This document shows, piece by piece, positions 49,661 through 61,372 of a stretch of 64,000 bases of DNA. The stretch is from NCBI GenBank assembly GCA_018466975.1, contig CM031562.1, forward strand, positions 2,480,001 through 2,544,000. Direction: 5' to 3'. The notes under the pieces were generated by a model that worked only from the letters and a program-made list of their open reading frames with translations, was not told the origin of the DNA and did no database searches. Source of the DNA: Sparassis latifolia. Its lineage: Eukaryota; Basidiomycota; Agaricomycetes; Polyporales; Sparassidaceae. Made by a program: the position numbers and the translations under genes. Numbering within the stretch: the first letter of the stretch is position 1; every line of letters begins with the position of its first letter.

Positions 49661-51812
49661 ATGGTCACTTTGAAGCAAGGCGAGTTCGTCGGGTCTCTCG
49701 ACTGTGGTACAACGTACGTTTCTTTCGATTTCACTTAGAAGACGTCTCACCTGTTCTGTACGATCAGTTCTACGCGATTCTTGATATTCGACAAATATGC
49801 GAACATCGTAGCAGAGTACCAAATTGAGTATCCTCAGTATTATCCCGAACCCGGGTGAGCACACGACCATCTCGATAAACTCAAGCTTATGGAGCTCAGT
49901 CGGGTTTCAGCTGGCACGAGCAGGATGCAAACGAAATCATAGAGAGCTGCGATACGTGTATCACGGAGGCCTGCAAGGCGCTGGAGTCAGCTGGCTGGTC
50001 GAAAGACAGCATAAAAGTGATAGGTACGTGATCATACGCTAATCACGTGATAAAGCGCGACGCGACGCGGAAATTGCACAGGCATCACGAATCAACGCGA
50101 GACCGCGGTAGCGTGGAGTCGTAAGACGGGGAAACCTTTGACTCGTGCCATCGTTTGGGATGACTCCAGGACAAAGAACTCGGTTGTTCATTTCGAGCAC
50201 AAGCTCGCAACCGTCGGTCTTGAAGTCAAACCTGGCGTCTTCAAAAAGGGAGAAGAAGGGGTACAAGCTCTGAAGGAGATGTAAGTCAAGCGATGTCCAG
50301 TACTAACGGCGAGCTGATGTTACGTGTCAGAACTGGTCTTCCAATCTCTACCTATTTCTCTGCGATCAAGCTCCATTGGATGTTCGACCACCGCGAAGAT
50401 GTCAAGAAGGCTCACGATGAAGACGATTTGTTATTTGGCACAGTCGAGTCTTGGATAGTATATGTGAGTCTATCCACCGTTCTTCGAAGAGTTTTTGATC
50501 GTTAAAATCTCTCCTAGCGTCTGACAGGCGGTGTCAAGAGCGGCCTACACATCACGGAAGTGACCAATGCATCTCGTACACTCCTCTTGAATCTTCATAC
50601 GCTTAAATGGGACTCTGTCCTCCTGAACTTCTTTGAAATTAAGCCTTCTGTTCTTCCTACGATTGTTTCATCATCAGAAGTGTATGGCGAACTTGCGTAC
50701 GGCATGTTGAAGGGCGTGAAGATTGGCGGTCTCATTGGTGACCAACAAGGTGCCCTTGTCGGTAACAAGTGTCTCAAGCAAGGCGAAGCGAAGTGTACGT
50801 ACGGAACGGGGGCTTTCCTGCTCTTCTGCACAGGTGAAGAAATCGTGAAGAGTTCACACGGCTTGTTGAGCACGGTAAGCAAAACTCGTTGCTGATGCTT
50901 TGAAAAAGATCTTATCTGATGTAAATCATGCAGGTAGCATATCAGGCTGGCCCTAATGCCAAGCCGTCGTATGCCCTCGAGGGTAGTAGTGAGTACTATC
51001 AATAACTCTGTTGTTGGCAACATTCACGTAGTTTCACAGTTGCTGTTGCCGGTAGTGCCATCAAGTGGTTAGTGTGCCCATTATCCGGTCCAGAATCATG
51101 TTTCTGATGCTGTATCCATTCTTGTAGGCTGCGGGACACCATGAACATATTATCGTCCGCTGCTGAAGTCAACTCTCTTGCTGCTAAAGTCCCTGATACC
51201 GGAGGTGTATACTTCGTGACTGCATTTTCCGGCCTTCTGGCGCCTTACTGGGATCCTGGCGCTGCTGGACTTTTGATCGGTAAGCCTCTACCTTCCGAGT
51301 CGCGCCCTTTAATCAAACATCGGGTGCAGGTCTTTCATCGTATACTACACCCGCCCACATTGCCCGTGCGACACTGGAAGCGAATGCCTTTCAGACCCGC
51401 GAGATTCTCGAGAGTATGAAACTCGACTCAAAGTCTGACTTGAAGCACCTCAAGGTTGACGGCGGCATGACCAACGGCGACATGGTAATGGAAATCCTGG
51501 CGGACATTGGAGGATTTACCGTGATACGCCCTGAGATGAGAGAGTATGCACGGATCTCCTCCTTCGTAGCATCACGTACTGATATATACTGTACCCAGGT
51601 CGACTGCGCTCGGCTCCGCACTTCTCGCTGGTTCTGCCATTCGGATTTTCGGTTGGGACGTCAACAATCCGGAGACGCTCGCAGAGGTGAACACTCAAGG
51701 CAGCCGTGAATTCAAGCCAGGAATGGATGAGGCCCTCAGAGAGACAAATTGGCAAGGATGGAAACGTGCGGTAGGGAGGTCGCTGGGATGGGATGAAGGT
51801 GTTGATGAGTAA
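49661..51812 (+). CDS. GUT1: Glycerol kinase
   Basis: Eleven exons (49661-49713, 49768-49854, 49911-50023, 50082-50280, 50331-50463, 50518-50874, 50934-50988, 51040-51067, 51128-51279, 51330-51543 and 51599-51812) close in frame to 534 aa; introns are 50-60 nt. FGGY kinase motifs: [16 protein letters not shown] (ATP phosphate loop), [90 protein letters not shown] and [11 protein letters not shown]. It phosphorylates glycerol to glycerol 3-phosphate, the entry step of glycerol use. Exon 8 is only 28 nt. Intron 50024-50081 contains TCACGTGA and GCGCGACGCGACGCG. The gene is convergent with the following membrane-protein gene, 230 bp away. Confidence 0.95.
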
Positions 51813-52042
51813 GACCAGTCGCGCTTCAGATGTTACTAAGGCAAGAAGAATATACCCAACTAGGGTCCTGTAGATTATATTATCGTGTCTTTCCTCCCGT
51901 CTTTCCAGGGAGCATGGCGTATATCGAAGTCAATGGCATTTAAATATGGTAGATGATTCAAATCCTCACAAACTAAGCTTGTGCTGGGCGATGACTGCAT
52001 AAAACATTACACAATGCAAAAGTACAGGCATCGTAGAATAAA

Positions 52043-52664
52043 TTATATGAGGCATTCACCATAGTATAGAGCCAAGGAGACCTGCAGACGCATTCGTTTT
52101 CCTAGGGAGCTCGTCAGTGCTCCCCGGGAGGAACTCATGCGTGACCATGCATGACGGACATCTGAGTACGGGCCTCCGACGGGGTTGAGCAGGGCTTTGC
52201 GGATGTCGATGGTGGTCAAGTTATATTCGCCCTTCCGCGTGCTGTCGTCGAGCTGCTCCACCGTCATATGCGGATTCTGAATGCCAGTGCACGCACAGAG
52301 ATGGAAGAGCAGCTCCAGGAAGACGATCACGGTGGCGACGATTTTCACAGGTGAAGAAGCGGAAGACGCAGTTGATGTTCGTATTAACTCTCCCAAATCG
52401 ATGGAGGTGCAGTCGCGGACGAGCGCCTTGCTGGCGTAGACGATGTAAAGGAAGAAAGCCGCGGAGATGACTGATATGACGCAGACGAGCCACAACGTAA
52501 GCTTTTACAAAGCTGCGGTTTCTTGTGACGGAGCCGATGAAGCTGCACGCGCATCGGACCAGAAGGCATTCACCTTGGAGAGACAGGAGCCTGGGACGCA
52601 CCCAGGATGTGAATACGCTTCCGACCACGATTTCGACGACCTCGCCGGCTTCGGTCAAGTTCAT
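52043..52664 (-). CDS. Small membrane protein, unrecognised, 173 aa
   Basis: Exons 52664-52602 and 52501-52043 (intron 100 nt, GT-AG) close in frame to 173 aa. Two hydrophobic segments are clear: LTLWLVCVISVISAAFFLYIVY right after the splice, and VKIVATVIVFLELLFHLCAC. A polar loop (VRDCTSIDLGELIRTSTASS) lies between them, and the tail contains NLTTIDIRKALLNPVGGPYS. N-terminal exons could be missing. No family is recognised. The matching frame at the intron and the two membrane segments are the evidence that it is coding. Confidence 0.5.
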
Positions 52665-54395
52665 GTACGTTCCAGAGTCACAATGTACGTCTGCGTCGCA
52701 TGTCGTAGTCAGACTTCAAAGCTGCAAGTCAAGGGATAGAGAACACACTGTATGTTTGCACTGCCGCCGGCGAGACGTGACACCCCACGTTTGGTCTCGT
52801 TCAACAACTGGATGTGCTGAGATGTGTCCACTCTGCCATTCGAAGATCAGTACTGAAGGTACATTCGCCGCATGTTCGGAGGTGAACGAAAGATCCCGAA
52901 CCACCGTCACATTCGGAATTGAAAGATTACGGTGAGCTTTGAGTTCATCTTGACTGTTTGCTAAATACCGTATCTTCGCCTTTAATCGGTGTCATATTCT
53001 GTGGCTGGCGGTCTAGTTCTCGGCATATATTGCCGTTGCACCAGCTATCAATGTTTGACTGTAATAGCATCAGATGGAAACCTGATGGGCAAAAGACACT
53101 CTGGCCCAAATCATCTGCAGAGGATATGTGAATCAGCCACACCACCAAACTGCCGGTGCGACGGTCGATACTTGAGCACTTAGTGCCAGGAAACATTGAT
53201 ACCTCGACAATGGTTGCACTTTACCTGAAGAGTTTGGTATTCCAAAATGAAGTTCGTCCAAGTTCTACTTGCGGTGGTCAAGAGACCCGCATACGACTAT
53301 CTCACTAACCTGCTATGAGGTAACGAAATCACTCTTGATTTCGTTGCCTCAGAGCGTGCCAGCAAGGGACATATGTCGAGCATGGCATACGGCATATGCA
53401 TGATTTCTGCTTGAGAATCTGAACGAATCTGAATAGACCTGCCTGAATGATGTCTCACTTTTGACAGTGGTATCATGACATCCTGCTCTTTTCCTCTCAC
53501 CGGATGAGATTGGGATGAAGGATGAAGTCATGATAACATGGCGGCTCTGGTGTGCCAGGCTGAATGGAGTCGGCCAGTGTATAACTCGCGCAAGAAAAGG
53601 TACTTCTATACAATTATTCTATTAGCAAGGGTTGTTGTCTCCAAATGGAAGCGCACTGAATGATTGTCCATGATCATAGAATCAGATTGTCGCACGTAGA
53701 GTATGTGTGATCGTGCATGCGGGGTGGAACTAGAAAAAAATGCGGTAGTGGAGGTCGCACATCCCAGTGACCTCATGATAACATCCAGTTATCTCTACAT
53801 ACCCTTGCAATTTGCTGCTTCCGTTGCATGCGCACTTGGCTTCATAGTCTTCCCTCGCATTTTCCATGATGGGGGGAAGATGTTGACAGTAGAACGTTGA
53901 ACGTCGAGGATTAAAAGAGAGACGTCAACGATAACATCGATTGATTATCGATAGATAGAGTGGGCCTTACCACAGAGACGGATACTGTCATGTAAGCGGA
54001 AGTATCGGGCCGCTGAAGAGCGTGAGCTTCACTATAGAGAAAGGTCGTTCAATGTAAACAACGATGTCCAATTTCAACGATTATTCCATCTCATTGTACG
54101 ACTTGAAATTGTCCGTCCAACGGGTTTCCTGAGCTGCCTTCGAGCAATAGTAACTCACAGAAATGAAGGCATTCCAAAATGGTGTTGGTTTGCCATGAGT
54201 AGACAACCAATTCTTCCATTAGTTATTTACCCATAACAAACAAGTTCTCGGCGCAGATCGGCGTAGACCGGCACTGCCGTACACAGTTTCAACACTGGGT
54301 GGTCAATAGACGCAGATTCACTACCACTGTGACAGTCTACCGTCAGGCATCAGACCTACTCAGAGACAGGTATGCGCACCTTGAAGTCTGCACTA
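52665..54395. other. Gene-poor stretch, 1.7 kb
   Basis: No gene is supported. It contains a 16-bp-stem hairpin at 53314-53349 and a CCATAACAAAC motif (about 54230) also seen in the 27-42 kb repeats. Confidence 0.4.
53314..53349. repeat. Strong hairpin, 16-bp stem and 4-base loop
   Basis: The arms TGAGGTAACGAAATCA and TGATTTCGTTGCCTCA pair along their full length with one T-G (wobble in RNA) pair around the loop CTCT. No gene is adjacent and no role is assigned. Confidence 0.6.
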
Positions 54396-54542
54396 CTGTA
54401 GGTTTTCGACCAATCCGGACAGGTTTTGCCTTTTTTGGTTCGAAAAATCTCATAAAATCTCATAAATCGAGAAAAAATTATTGGCGGGGTCGTTGAAAAT
54501 CCGTGTGACCTGTGACCGTCCGGATTGGTCCAAAACCTACAG
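54396..54542. mobile_element. 147-bp MITE with TA target duplication (Tc1/mariner-like)
   Basis: The element starts CTGTAGGTTTTCGACCAATC (54396-54415) and ends with the near-perfect complement, CCAAAACCTACAG (54530-54542). Pairing of GACCAATCCGGAC with GTCCGGATTGGTC extends the arms to about 27 bp with one mismatch. TA flanks both ends (54394-54395 and 54543-54544). Short length, long arms and a TA site fit a stowaway-like MITE. The interior is A/T-rich and has no coding capacity. Confidence 0.75.
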
Positions 54543-54698
54543 TATACCGTTCACAATTCTCAAGAATCCGGGAATTAAAAGTTGTCTGGAATACAGTGAG
54601 CTGGATAGTCGTCGTGCAGTGGACGCGGAGTCCCAACCAGCAAGTCCACGGAAGACTATGATAGCCAGCCAAACAAGAGAACGAGAGAAATGGGAAGT

Positions 54699-54752
54699 GG
54701 AAATCGAACCTGGTGGCGCGAGAGACCACCACGTGGCTAACACTGAGCGCCG
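54699..54752 (-). other. tRNA-like pol III promoter relic (possible SINE head)
   Basis: On the minus strand a B-box-like GGTTCGATTTCC (54710-54699) lies about 25-40 bases after an A-box-like GCGCTCAGTGTTAGCC (about 54752-54735), with a GGTGG/CCACC stem between. The expected T-arm and acceptor pairings of a working tRNA are absent, so I read it as a degenerate tRNA or the head of a SINE. Confidence 0.3.
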
Positions 54753-57398
54753 AATGTGGAAATTGTGGAAGTTGCCTGGAATGACGGAATCATGTCACAC
54801 ACCTTCGTGTTCTATTGAAGGCGAAAGCTCACCCTATGTATCTTGCATTCTGTACTCCACTGCGCGTGCAGTGGAAACGATTCTATCGTCCACGACTTCT
54901 TCTTGGGGGGATAGTCGTAGATGGTGGGATGGAAGTGGGGATCTCTTGCAGGGAAAGGATATGTGCATGCATGTAAGAGGTCAGAAAGAAAGACACGCAC
55001 ATATTCGAATGAACATAGAAATCTCGGACTCCACTGCTCTCTACGAAACTATTTCGCCGACGGCGATTTGGAGACAATCAATGCAAAGACTACACAGTGT
55101 TTCCGCTGTGATCCTACCGAATGACGGCTACCGTGAATTATGCCTTGCTTGAGTGCCCTTGAGGATAGTCGATGAATTCGCAATTGACAGGATCGCTGAT
55201 CCGCTGCAGGAAGACAAAACAGTACGCTTGCCTTTGCTCACCCCAGTATGGGAATTACGCCCAACACGCTGTGCTACGATTGTTTGGGTTCCAGACGTGA
55301 TAGTCGCTGCGTGACTGGTCGGCTACGGGCAACGGAATCAAGAGACCTGAAGCTATACACCTATTACACACCAAGAACGAAGGATGGACAACCAGAACTT
55401 TGAAGATCAGCATCTGAGATTGAAAACTGGTTCGTTACTGGACACCAAAATTGTGTCTCTGGAGTCAAGCTTTAGATGTGCCTGGTCTTCGTCCATTCCC
55501 GAGGCGAAGATCGATGCATTGCTAGAAAAAATCACTGGTCTATTCTTGGTGACAAGGAATTCATTTGACGTACAGTAACGGTTTATTCCTGCAGGACCCA
55601 CTCCACTCCTGAAATAATTCGTCACAAGAAGATACAATCTGCGAGAGAGGAACGATAAAAATTTGGACGCCATCCCACGACATCCCTGTTAAAAATAATC
55701 GTTTCAGCACAGATTCCGTCCACTGAGATTGAATTTGCGTACGGACAACAGAATCACAAATTTCTGGCTGATCTGCTATGAACGAAGCGAGACGAAATCT
55801 GTTCATCTCATGCGAACAACGTGCCGATACGATGTTCAGCATTCATCAAACGATAAACCCGATATTAGTACCTAGATCGTCGAACTGAGAGTACGATGTG
55901 CGATGGAGTACGGCGAGTATAGCAAATCCATCGCATAATATGCCAAGGATCAACCCACCGTCACGTAAGCTCAGGATAAAATAAGAGATGCACTGAGTGA
56001 GCTCAGTAATGGACCTGCGCCATACAAGGCTGCTGTTTGAATTGGCGACCCTCCTGGGTGCAGTGCAATCTTACGAGGTTGGGCCGGCAAGCGAAACGGC
56101 GATCCAAGATGTCGTGTTATCAGCGCCCGAGCTTTGCATCCAATAGCTGAAGTGGAGGAAGATGAGGACGTTGAACGGAATTAACAGTGGGGCTCGACCA
56201 CCACGGCCGTGCACACACGCGGAGTCGGTGCGAATATTGTCTTGGCATCTATGGGCGTACAGGTCATGACTTGGTACCCACGATAACACGCACGTTTCTC
56301 GGAGGCCGTTCGACAGACAATAAAATGGGAAAATCCTGTCATCGAGACTCTTACAGAGAGTTCCGATGGAAGCGAGCAGGATGAGCGAGGACGATTGTGA
56401 GTGTGTACCACGCTGCTCTCAGTACACCAAATACCACGACCACATGCATGTGGACAGGACCACGAAGGGGACGTACATAGGAAGTACACCAGGCGGATCA
56501 GGCATGTCAAGATAGCCTTTACAATGCGAAAACAATGGTTCTACAGTGTGCATACATGCTACATCCTGACAAGGGACGGATCACATATACGAGTATGACC
56601 ACAAGTAGACAAGCAAAACACGCGTTGGTTTTAAGGGAGAGTACGACATACCAGCGGTACGGTGATGGATGGGCTGGAGAGCCGTGAGATCCAAGTGAGG
56701 CGCGGAAGACACGGTGCGATAAAGTGAAGTGATCCCGGCTGAGGCTATCTGGAAAGATCTGCGGGGATGATGAGCTGCGCACCGGCCTAGGACGACTGTG
56801 GGAGAAGATGAAACAGTGTTTAATGCTGGTCAGGAGATTGGGGCAGGAAAGGCAAACGCACGGACGGGAGATGAACAGACTTCTCTCGTCCCACCTCCAC
56901 ATGCTTGGAAGCATCCTAGGCCATGCGTTCTTGCTTTAGGACATTCACCATGCAATTGGGTTGATCAGCACGCAGATTTGTTGTACAGATATCCGCAGTG
57001 CATTTCTGACGTACACTGGGAGCGTGGAACCCAATCCTCTTCCACATGGATGAAGACGACATCAAACGCCGTTGGAAAGACCAGGAACGTTGCAGAAGAG
57101 AAGGAGATTACTCCGAGACGATAATGTCGAGGTTATACATAGGAGACGGACACATGTCGACGGAAATGTGACGATGGGAGAGGAAGAGGTTCGAGCGCGC
57201 ACGCGAGCATATGGTGCCCCGGTCGCGTCTGCGCCCTGACCAGCTTGACTCACCACACGTGTTGCTTCTCCTCTTTACCCCCTTCCTTCACCCCGTCTCC
57301 TCCCGTTTCCCCTCTTAACCTCGACCACGCAAGTCCATTTATTTTTTTACCGTGCATACCAGCCTTACCCCATTTTCAGCCTTTTTTCCTCGCACACC
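54753..57398. other. Gene-poor stretch, 2.6 kb, and LC8 promoter
   Basis: Several short frames on both strands, none with a known domain or a consistent exon series. From about 57260 the plus strand is strongly pyrimidine-rich (CTTCTCCTCTTTACCCCCTT and similar), the usual leader of a highly expressed fungal gene, here LC8. Confidence 0.45.
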
Positions 57399-57858
57399 AT
57401 GGCCGAGAAACTCGACACCCTCACATCTTCGACCGACACCGGCTCGGGCCCCAAGGAGGCGGGCACCTCTGGTCCTCGCGCGATCGTCAAAAACGTCGAC
57501 ATGAGCGAGGATATGCAGCAGGAGAGCGTAGACATTGCCTCCGCCGCCCTTGAAAAATACAACATCGAGAAGGATATTGCCGCACAGATCAAGAAAGAGT
57601 TCGACAGACGTCACGGGCCCACCTGGCACGTCGTCGTGGGCAAGAACTTCGGGAGTTATGTAACACACGGTATGTTTTTCATTGAGCTGCCGTTCCCCAG
57701 TTCATGTTGAAGCGTCGCGTCTGTGCGCGCTTGCGCGTCGTGCCGTGCCGCGGGTGTCCTCCTGTACTCGTCGTATTGACCATTCCACGTATCCAGAAAC
57801 CAAGCACTTCATTTACTTCTACATCGGCTCGCTGGCCATCCTCATCTGGAAGTCATAG
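57399..57858 (+). CDS. Dynein light chain LC8
   Basis: Exons 57399-57669 and 57797-57858 (intron 127 nt) give 110 aa. The LC8 signature is complete: [60 protein letters not shown] and [21 protein letters not shown]8 is a dimeric hub that binds the dynein intermediate chain and many partners. LC8 proteins are normally about 89-95 aa; here a 25-residue Ser/Thr/Gly-rich N-terminal leader ([20 protein letters not shown]) precedes the core. The leader is in frame with ACCATGG start context. Confidence 0.96.
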
Positions 57859-59253
57859 GCCTTCGCGCCTCGCATCCACACTCGGGAGTGACAGGGAGCG
57901 TGGGGCTGGTCGTGGTGGATTACGGGTTGACGCGGCATATTTAAACCTTCGAGTGTGTTCAATAACGCTTTCGTCTTGAAGCAATATTTATCAAGCGTCT
58001 CCTTCCTGCGCCGACTGATGACTTGCTCCTCGTCGTCGCGAATTGAGCGCCTCGCATGAAGAGTGTACCGGAACTGTCAACATTGGACGAAATACACCGT
58101 TGACGCGAGGTCTGTCCTTGTCAAATCCGTGCGCCTAGTCGAGTTTCTGTGGAGAGTACAATTGTTGTGGGCCCCTTTCCATGTCCGTCGTTCCTTCTCA
58201 GTCAGAGCAAACGTCGATTTGAATCGCTGCAGACGTACGAGCGGTCGCTCGGTCGCTCACTTGCCGTCGCACCAGTTGGCAGGCTGTCGTCCTAACAATA
58301 CGTGAACGGGGAGTCCGCCGAAATTCGCATCACTATGTTTGCAACTCGCTAACGCGGTCGTCCCGCCTGAGATATTGTCCGACTACTGCGGGCGAGCCTC
58401 AGGCTCAACAGAGTTCGACATATGGCCATGGCTTCTCCTCAAGGTCTTTAAGTTTGGTTTACAACCGAAGTGGTCGGACTCCAAGCAATGATCTCTGGAC
58501 TGAGCTGCACGAGCCCTGCTCGTATATACGCCTGAGTGTCGCGTCCATCAGTGTTATCTGCAGGGTTCTTAGATGGCACGCCACTGAGGCGCCATCTGAG
58601 GAACGCAGCGCTAGCGAGCGATCAGCTACGGATCCATATCCTGAGGCACGAAGGTTGAAAGCAGAGTATCTACAACTGCCTTTGGGAGACTACAACGAGG
58701 CATCCTCACGAATTTCTGTATGCCAGCGGCCGGCCTCAACGTCCTCATCTCCTCACTCCGTCCAGCACACGACGAGATAGAATCCAAAAGATATCAAAAT
58801 GCAAGCAGCGGTCTACTCGTATACTCGTGCTAAGTAGTTAGCGAACAGGACATCTATGTCCGATACGGCGGCAAACGTACACACGCCTCGGTGAGTACAT
58901 GTCGTGGGATGCATTGCGTGATAATGATAGGGCCGTAACCAATGCGTGATGCGCGTGCGTGTGTGCGGGCAAGGTCGAATAAATTGGGTAGATCAGTGGA
59001 TGTGCGAGGTGATATTGGAGGCAGTGAGGGGCGAGGGGAAGGGGATAGATGAATCGAATGACGATGGAGAGGTATCAGTGGTACGGGGGAATACTGTTGT
59101 CGATGCTCGGGGAACCAGGAATGCAAGCAACCTATCCTACAGACGTTCATCCTCTGACTGGACTGTACACTGTGCTTCAGTACGTTCAACACCGCCTCGC
59201 CAACCTGGCGCTGGGGGCGGGGAGCGGGCAGGGGGAGGAGGGTGGGTGGTGGG
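57859..59253. other. Intergenic, 1.4 kb, with a dispersed fragment
   Basis: At 58633-58692 is a fragment shared with 27036-27094. Here it lies in an open frame reading YPEARRLKAEYLQLPLGDYN, which looks like a piece of a real protein. I do not recognise the source. No complete gene is seen. Confidence 0.4.
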
Positions 59254-60597
59254 TTACGCCCATCGGCCAAGGAGCGCCATGAGGCCCGCGCCGAGCATCA
59301 TGCACCCAAGCGCCCAACAGAGCTTCGCGTTCGAGCTCTCGATCATCTCGCGGTTGAATACGAACTCGTGCGCCATGAGCTCGACGAGTCCGGTGTAGAT
59401 GAGGATTCCGCTGCTGAACGCGTCGAGCACCCCACTCACGATACTCGCCGTCGGCCCGTTCGGGTTGTATGTCGTGCGCACCCCTAGCCCCGCCGCAATA
59501 CCGACTGGCGTCGTCAGCGCGTACAGGCACGCGCCCACTAATGGAATGTAGCTGTATTGGGGCGAGAGCCGCATGAATGCGAGCCGCGAGCCGACTCCGA
59601 GGCCCTCGAACATTTCTGCTGCCATCATCAGCTTGAGCGCAGAACCGGAGACCAGAGGAGACGCACGGTGGAAAACAAGCACCACGAACAGCACCTTGAA
59701 GTTCGGATCGACCGCGAGCGTTAGGCCAATCAGGATACTGCGACCGACAACGTCAAACAAACGCACTCCAGGAACAAAGGCACACTCACCTGTGCAAGAG
59801 TACACCAAACTCAAGGATCCCGATCCCGATGATCTGGGCGAGCGGCGAGTCCGACACCGACTCAAGGTGCGAACTGCCTGATTCGATATCCTCTGCACGG
59901 CTAATCTGGCCATCCTTTTCCGAGCCACCGTCCGCAAACATCGTCACTGAACCAGTGACGGAACTCGTGCTTGGGACACCCATCTCAGGCCCGTGTGCCG
60001 CGTGTGAGGCGTGCTGGCCGATATCGTGGCCATGCGCATCTGCAAAGACGTCAGCAGGGTAGGAGGACACAGTTGGTCGACGTACCATGCGACAGGCCTA
60101 TTTTCGCCAACTTCGCCGTTCCCCAACGGAATGCGACCAATTCTACGATGAAAATCGAGAAAATGCTGATTAAACATATACCAAGCGCATATGGCTGCGC
60201 TCTAGTCAGTGCTGGTTCGAACGGGTGGACATTGAACTCACATAATCCTGCCAAGCGGCAGACAGGCATGGTGAACCTAACTCGGCCATAGCAGGACTGA
60301 GCAGGTGAATAAATGCAGTTGCAATCTGGACACACTCAGTCAATAAGTCTACAGAAAGAACACCAATGGATCACATACAATCACACCGCTACCAAAGTAC
60401 TTTGCAGTCTGGAAAAGCGCGTCTGGTAGGTGTGCGTCGAGCCATCGCGTTCGTTTTGAAAGTACGGGAAAGAGTGCGCCGAAGCCAGACGTGGCCATGA
60501 TGATGAAGATGGATGCGACGCGAAGGTGAAAGTAGGAGTTGGCACCGCCGCCGGTGCCGCAATAGACCCCGTTGACGGTGGAGTCGCTCGAGCTCAT
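59254..60597 (-). CDS. ZIP-family zinc transporter (Zrt type)
   Basis: Six exons (60597-60379, 60325-60242, 60194-60086, 60039-59790, 59737-59667 and 59615-59254) close in frame to 364 aa; introns are 46-53 nt. Eight membrane segments are recognisable, starting FHLRVASIFIIMATSGFGAL. The TM II-III region has FGSGVIIATAFIHLL. The cytosolic loop is His-rich (DAHGHDIGQHASHAAHG). The signature TM IV/V has the metal-site pairs in HSILIGLTLAV and FHQMFEGLGVGSRLA, the latter spliced across the last intron. It takes up zinc across the plasma membrane like yeast Zrt1/Zrt2. Upstream (minus strand) is a pyrimidine-rich leader, and ACGCGTCGCG occurs 240 bp before the ATG. Confidence 0.95.
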
Positions 60598-61372
60598 CGT
60601 GAGGTTCGTTCGAGGTCGTTTCTGGTTGTTCAGAGGGATTTCAGAGGTGAAAGGTTGCGGAAGAGTTGGAGAGAGGGTGCGGTGGGGGAAGGGGGAATGG
60701 AGTGGTGGTTGAGAAGGGGAGCAGCGGTGGTCGAGGCGTAGGTGGAAAGGCATGTGCAGAATGGCTCTTGACTGTCCGGGTCCTCACTCCCCTCTCAGCC
60801 AATCAGGACGCGTCTTTCTCAACTCGACGTATGTTCCCACGCGTCGCGCTATCGCGAGTACCCTCACAGTCTCTCCTTCGCCGGATATCTCGTCCGAACA
60901 TCCGGCCGCACGGAAAAAAATACCAAAGAAAAAATATGCATGAGGCCGTACTTTGTGGTCCTTGAGAATGCTCTGCAGAACCGGCGAGATAATCCAGTTT
61001 CCAACATCTGGATGAAAAGGTATTCAAAACCCATAGTACACATACAGCCCGAAGGAGACACTAGAATACAGCAACGTGTAAGTAATACCACAGAGATACC
61101 AATGATGAACAGCTAGTACGTATATGTTCAGATTCCGGGGAAACATATTATCGGCTTGACATTGAAGCTGGAAGAGGAATGGAAACTGGACCGGCCAGCT
61201 TTGGGCAGGGGGTATAGACAGGGCGCAACGGAGGATTTTGTTCGCCCAGAGCGACGATCGAGTGGAGAATTTTGAAGCACGTATGAGTAGGATCATCTCC
61301 GGGACAAGCTCTCCACGTCCTCTTTTCCAAAGTAAACCCAAGATGTCGCACGGCGTTCTACCTGCCGGAGTC
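60598..61372. other. ZIP promoter and intergenic
   Basis: The first 150 bp are purine-rich on the plus strand (pyrimidine-rich leader on the minus strand). No zinc-response site is assigned. No gene is seen between here and the ZNHIT2-like stop. Confidence 0.45.

Noticed and set aside
54690..54760. A functional tRNA gene
   Set aside because: B-box-like sequence is present, but the T-arm and acceptor stem do not pair.
54481..55152. 223-codon plus frame starting inside the 147-bp MITE
   Set aside because: Starts in transposon sequence, overlaps the tRNA-like relic, has no known domain and no splice pattern.
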